Under the pieces are notes generated by a model. The model made no database searches, was not told where the DNA came from, and saw only the letters and a program-made list of their open reading frames with translations. From DASUAS01 sp036271015 (GTDB taxonomy: Bacteria; Actinomycetota; Acidimicrobiia; IMCC26256; DASPTH01), in NCBI GenBank assembly GCA_036271015.1, contig DATBBL010000237.1, positions 1 through 6,666 of the forward strand: a stretch of DNA of 6,666 nt, in the 5' to 3' direction. This document shows, in pieces, positions 5,853 to 6,666 of this stretch; the first letter of the stretch is position 1, and the number at the start of each line of letters is the position of its first letter. The position numbers were made by a program, and so were the translations under genes.

Positions 5853-6021
5853 GGCGTTCACCCCTGGGTCCTCCTCCGGCTCCTCGACGGCTGGCGGCTC
5901 GTAGGCGAGGAGGGACGGAGGACTCCAAGAGCGAACGACCGTATGACTAGGCACCGCTGGTTGAACGCACCCTGAATGGGACCCCCCGCGCTCGGGAGCC
6001 TGCCGTCGCGAACAAGAGGAT

Positions 6022-6035
6022 GCCCGGGCGCGGGC
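6022..6035 (-). terminator. Putative terminator of the DUF3303-like gene
   Basis: Read on the - strand, GCCCG-CGCC-CGGGC forms a 5-bp all-GC stem with a 4-nt loop starting 2 nt after the TGA at 6038-6040, followed by a fairly T-rich ATCCTCTTGTTC. Position and tail fit a short intrinsic terminator. Confidence 0.4.
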
Positions 6036-6037
6036 GG

Positions 6038-6316
6038 TCAGTCCCAGTTGGATTGTGCGGCCTGGATTGCTTCCATCCACGCATCATCGAGCGGCACGAC
6101 GGGGATGACCGTCGTCTTTTCGAAGAAGGGCGCGAACGTCGACGCTGCTGTCATGTTCGGATCATCGGTCTCCACGAGGTTGACGAAGGTCTTGCCGTCC
6201 GCACCAGCCCAGGTCGCTTCGGTCCCGGGCGGCAACCCTGCTTTCGTGAACACCTCGAGTGCTTTGCGTGCGTTGTCTACTCCAGGCGCGAGCCTGCTGA
6301 TGATCAAGTGCTTCAT
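6038..6316 (-). CDS. Small DUF3303-like protein
   Basis: This 92-aa protein starts at ATG 6316, chosen because GAGGGAG (6323-6329) lies 6 nt upstream and the MKHLIISRL N-terminus looks like a first beta strand; the longer open frame to 6451 would run through the leader and promoter. Its pattern is strand (HLIISRLA), helix (NARKALEVFTKAG), a WAGADGKTFVNLVETDDP hairpin (36-53), helix (STFAPFFEK) and strand (VIPVVPLDDAW). This matches my memory of DUF3303 and similar dimeric alpha/beta-barrel (ferredoxin-like) small proteins: G-x-PPG near 30, the LVETDD turn, and a V-x-PV-x2-DDA ending. Function in that family is unknown. No signal peptide or membrane segment is present. It is probably transcribed alone from the promoter at 6396-6424. 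The family link is a recognition by eye. Confidence 0.8.
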   Translation of the reverse strand: MKHLIISRLAPGVDNARKALEVFTKAGLPPGTEATWAGADGKTFVNLVETDDPNMTAASTFAPFFEKTTVIPVVPLDDAWMEAIQAAQSNWD

Positions 6317-6339
6317 GCGTGACTCCCTCGCGTTGTCGG

Positions 6340-6353
6340 GGCACCCTGGTGCC
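6340..6353. promoter_or_regulatory. Inverted repeat in the leader of the DUF3303-like gene
   Basis: GGCACC and GGTGCC are perfect 6-bp arms around 2 nt (14 bp in all). They lie 24-37 nt upstream of the ATG and downstream of the predicted transcription start. This could be an operator or a small leader hairpin; the role is inferred from symmetry and position only. Confidence 0.3.
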
Positions 6354-6395
6354 GCCTCGCCATGTCGACGAAGGCAGGTCATTCGTCTCAGCGTC

Positions 6396-6424
6396 GTTAT
6401 CCCACCCGCTGGATGGGGTGTCAA
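6396..6424 (-). promoter_or_regulatory. Sigma70-type promoter of the DUF3303-like gene
   Basis: On the - strand a perfect -35 hexamer TTGACA (6419-6424) is followed, after exactly 17 nt, by GATAAC (6396-6401), matching four of six positions of the -10 consensus. It points toward the ATG at 6316, giving an untranslated leader of roughly 70-75 nt, and sits in the non-coding gap after the partial gene at the right edge. This is the best promoter in the window. Confidence 0.6.
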
Positions 6425-6502
6425 CCGCGGGGTGTGGAGAGCAGACCGCAAGACTGCAGGTGGTCGGATCGGACCTTCGACGGCGGTGCTGCGTCGGCGC
6501 GA

Positions 6503-6666
6503 CTACGGCTGAAGTGCGGGTGCCCACCGGGGGTCGAGGTGTCCTTCGGCAGTGAGCCACCGGATGGTGTCGCGCATCGTCTCTTGGACGGGTCGCCATT
6601 GCATCCCGGTGTCTCGGTGGAGAGGCTGATCGTCTGAGGGGACGACGCCGAGCGCGATGTCGACGC
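6503..6666 (-). CDS. C-terminus of an NAD(P)-dependent epimerase/dehydratase-like protein (5' partial)
   Basis: An open frame enters from the right edge and ends at TAG 6503-6505, giving the last 53 residues of a protein whose start is outside the window. The segment WRPVQETMRDTIRWLTAEGHL resembles the C-terminal helix of extended short-chain dehydrogenases (NAD-dependent epimerase/dehydratase, dihydroflavonol reductase-like), where a W-x-P pair precedes an ETLRDTVRWL-type helix. No nucleotide-binding motif or catalytic Tyr-x3-Lys is in view, so neither activity nor integrity can be judged. Codons favour G/C at third positions. It is upstream of, and on the same strand as, the DUF3303-like gene, but the 186-bp gap with its own promoter suggests separate transcription. 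Confidence 0.65.
   Translation of the reverse strand, partial: VDIALGVVPSDDQPLHRDTGMQWRPVQETMRDTIRWLTAEGHLDPRWAPALQP

Larger units (their letters stand above)
5740..6037. other. Convergent intergenic region, no gene seen
   Basis: 298 bp between the convergent stops of the coiled-coil gene and the DUF3303-like gene. It holds the two hairpins listed separately (5817-5852 and 6022-6035), the palindrome GGGAGCTCCC (5773-5782), and two copies of TCCTCCGGC (5847-5855 and 5872-5880). The open frames that cross it on both strands are low-complexity Arg/Pro/Ser shadows and are not supported as genes. Confidence 0.55.

Noticed and set aside
5640..6080. 146-codon - strand open frame spanning the convergent gap
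   Set aside because: Ser/Arg/Pro/Gly low complexity, and it overlaps the coiled-coil gene 3' end and the DUF3303-like gene 3' end out of frame.
1..6666. CRISPR array, insertion sequence or att site
   Set aside because: No regularly spaced repeats, transposase motifs or terminal inverted repeats were seen; the repeats found are short and local.

Overview
The window is GC-rich DNA with strong G/C preference at third codon positions, GTG as well as ATG starts, clear Shine-Dalgarno sites and tight overlapping operons. This suggests a high-GC actinobacterium, possibly an environmental lineage such as Acidimicrobiia. The phylum is an inference from composition and gene style; no rRNA or other marker gene is present. 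No mobile element, CRISPR array, integrase or convincing RNA gene was seen, and the window reads as an ordinary chromosomal segment.

Left third (1-2467, + strand): the end of a three-gene operon for a molybdenum hydroxylase of the CO dehydrogenase / xanthine dehydrogenase superfamily. It holds the C-terminal 368 residues of the molybdopterin-binding large subunit (CoxL-like), the complete FAD-binding medium subunit (CoxM-like) and the complete 2Fe-2S small subunit (CoxS-like). The three genes overlap by 4 bp at each junction, in the order large-medium-small. Electrons would pass from substrate at the Mo centre to the two 2Fe-2S clusters and on to FAD. The active-site loop that would separate true CO dehydrogenase from other hydroxylases lies just outside the left edge, so the substrate cannot be named.

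Middle (2515-3365, - strand): a translationally coupled pair, an SRPBCC (START-like) protein followed by a SnoaL/NTF2-like protein, convergent with the Mo-hydroxylase operon across a 47-bp gap that contains a hairpin. Both folds bind small hydrophobic ligands or act as cyclases, isomerases or hydratases, but neither product has an assignable reaction.

Right half (3366-6666): sparser, with small, mostly uncharacterised genes. A + strand 70-aa zinc-ribbon protein faces a - strand 208-aa zinc-ribbon/single-membrane-span protein, and the two share a CPxC...E.WVG motif. Upstream of the latter is a small helical - strand gene (4716-5003). A divergent 304-bp region with several inverted and direct repeats separates it from a + strand coiled-coil protein (5308-5739). 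Next come a 298-bp non-coding convergent region with hairpins, a - strand 92-aa protein resembling DUF3303 with a recognisable promoter (TTGACA-N17-GATAAC), and at the right edge the last 53 codons of a - strand gene resembling the C-terminus of NAD(P)-dependent epimerase/dehydratases.

No clear novel system was found. The most noteworthy items are the shared zinc-ribbon motif in two facing genes, the zinc-ribbon/TM/exported-domain protein, and the coupled SRPBCC-SnoaL pair beside the Mo-hydroxylase operon.
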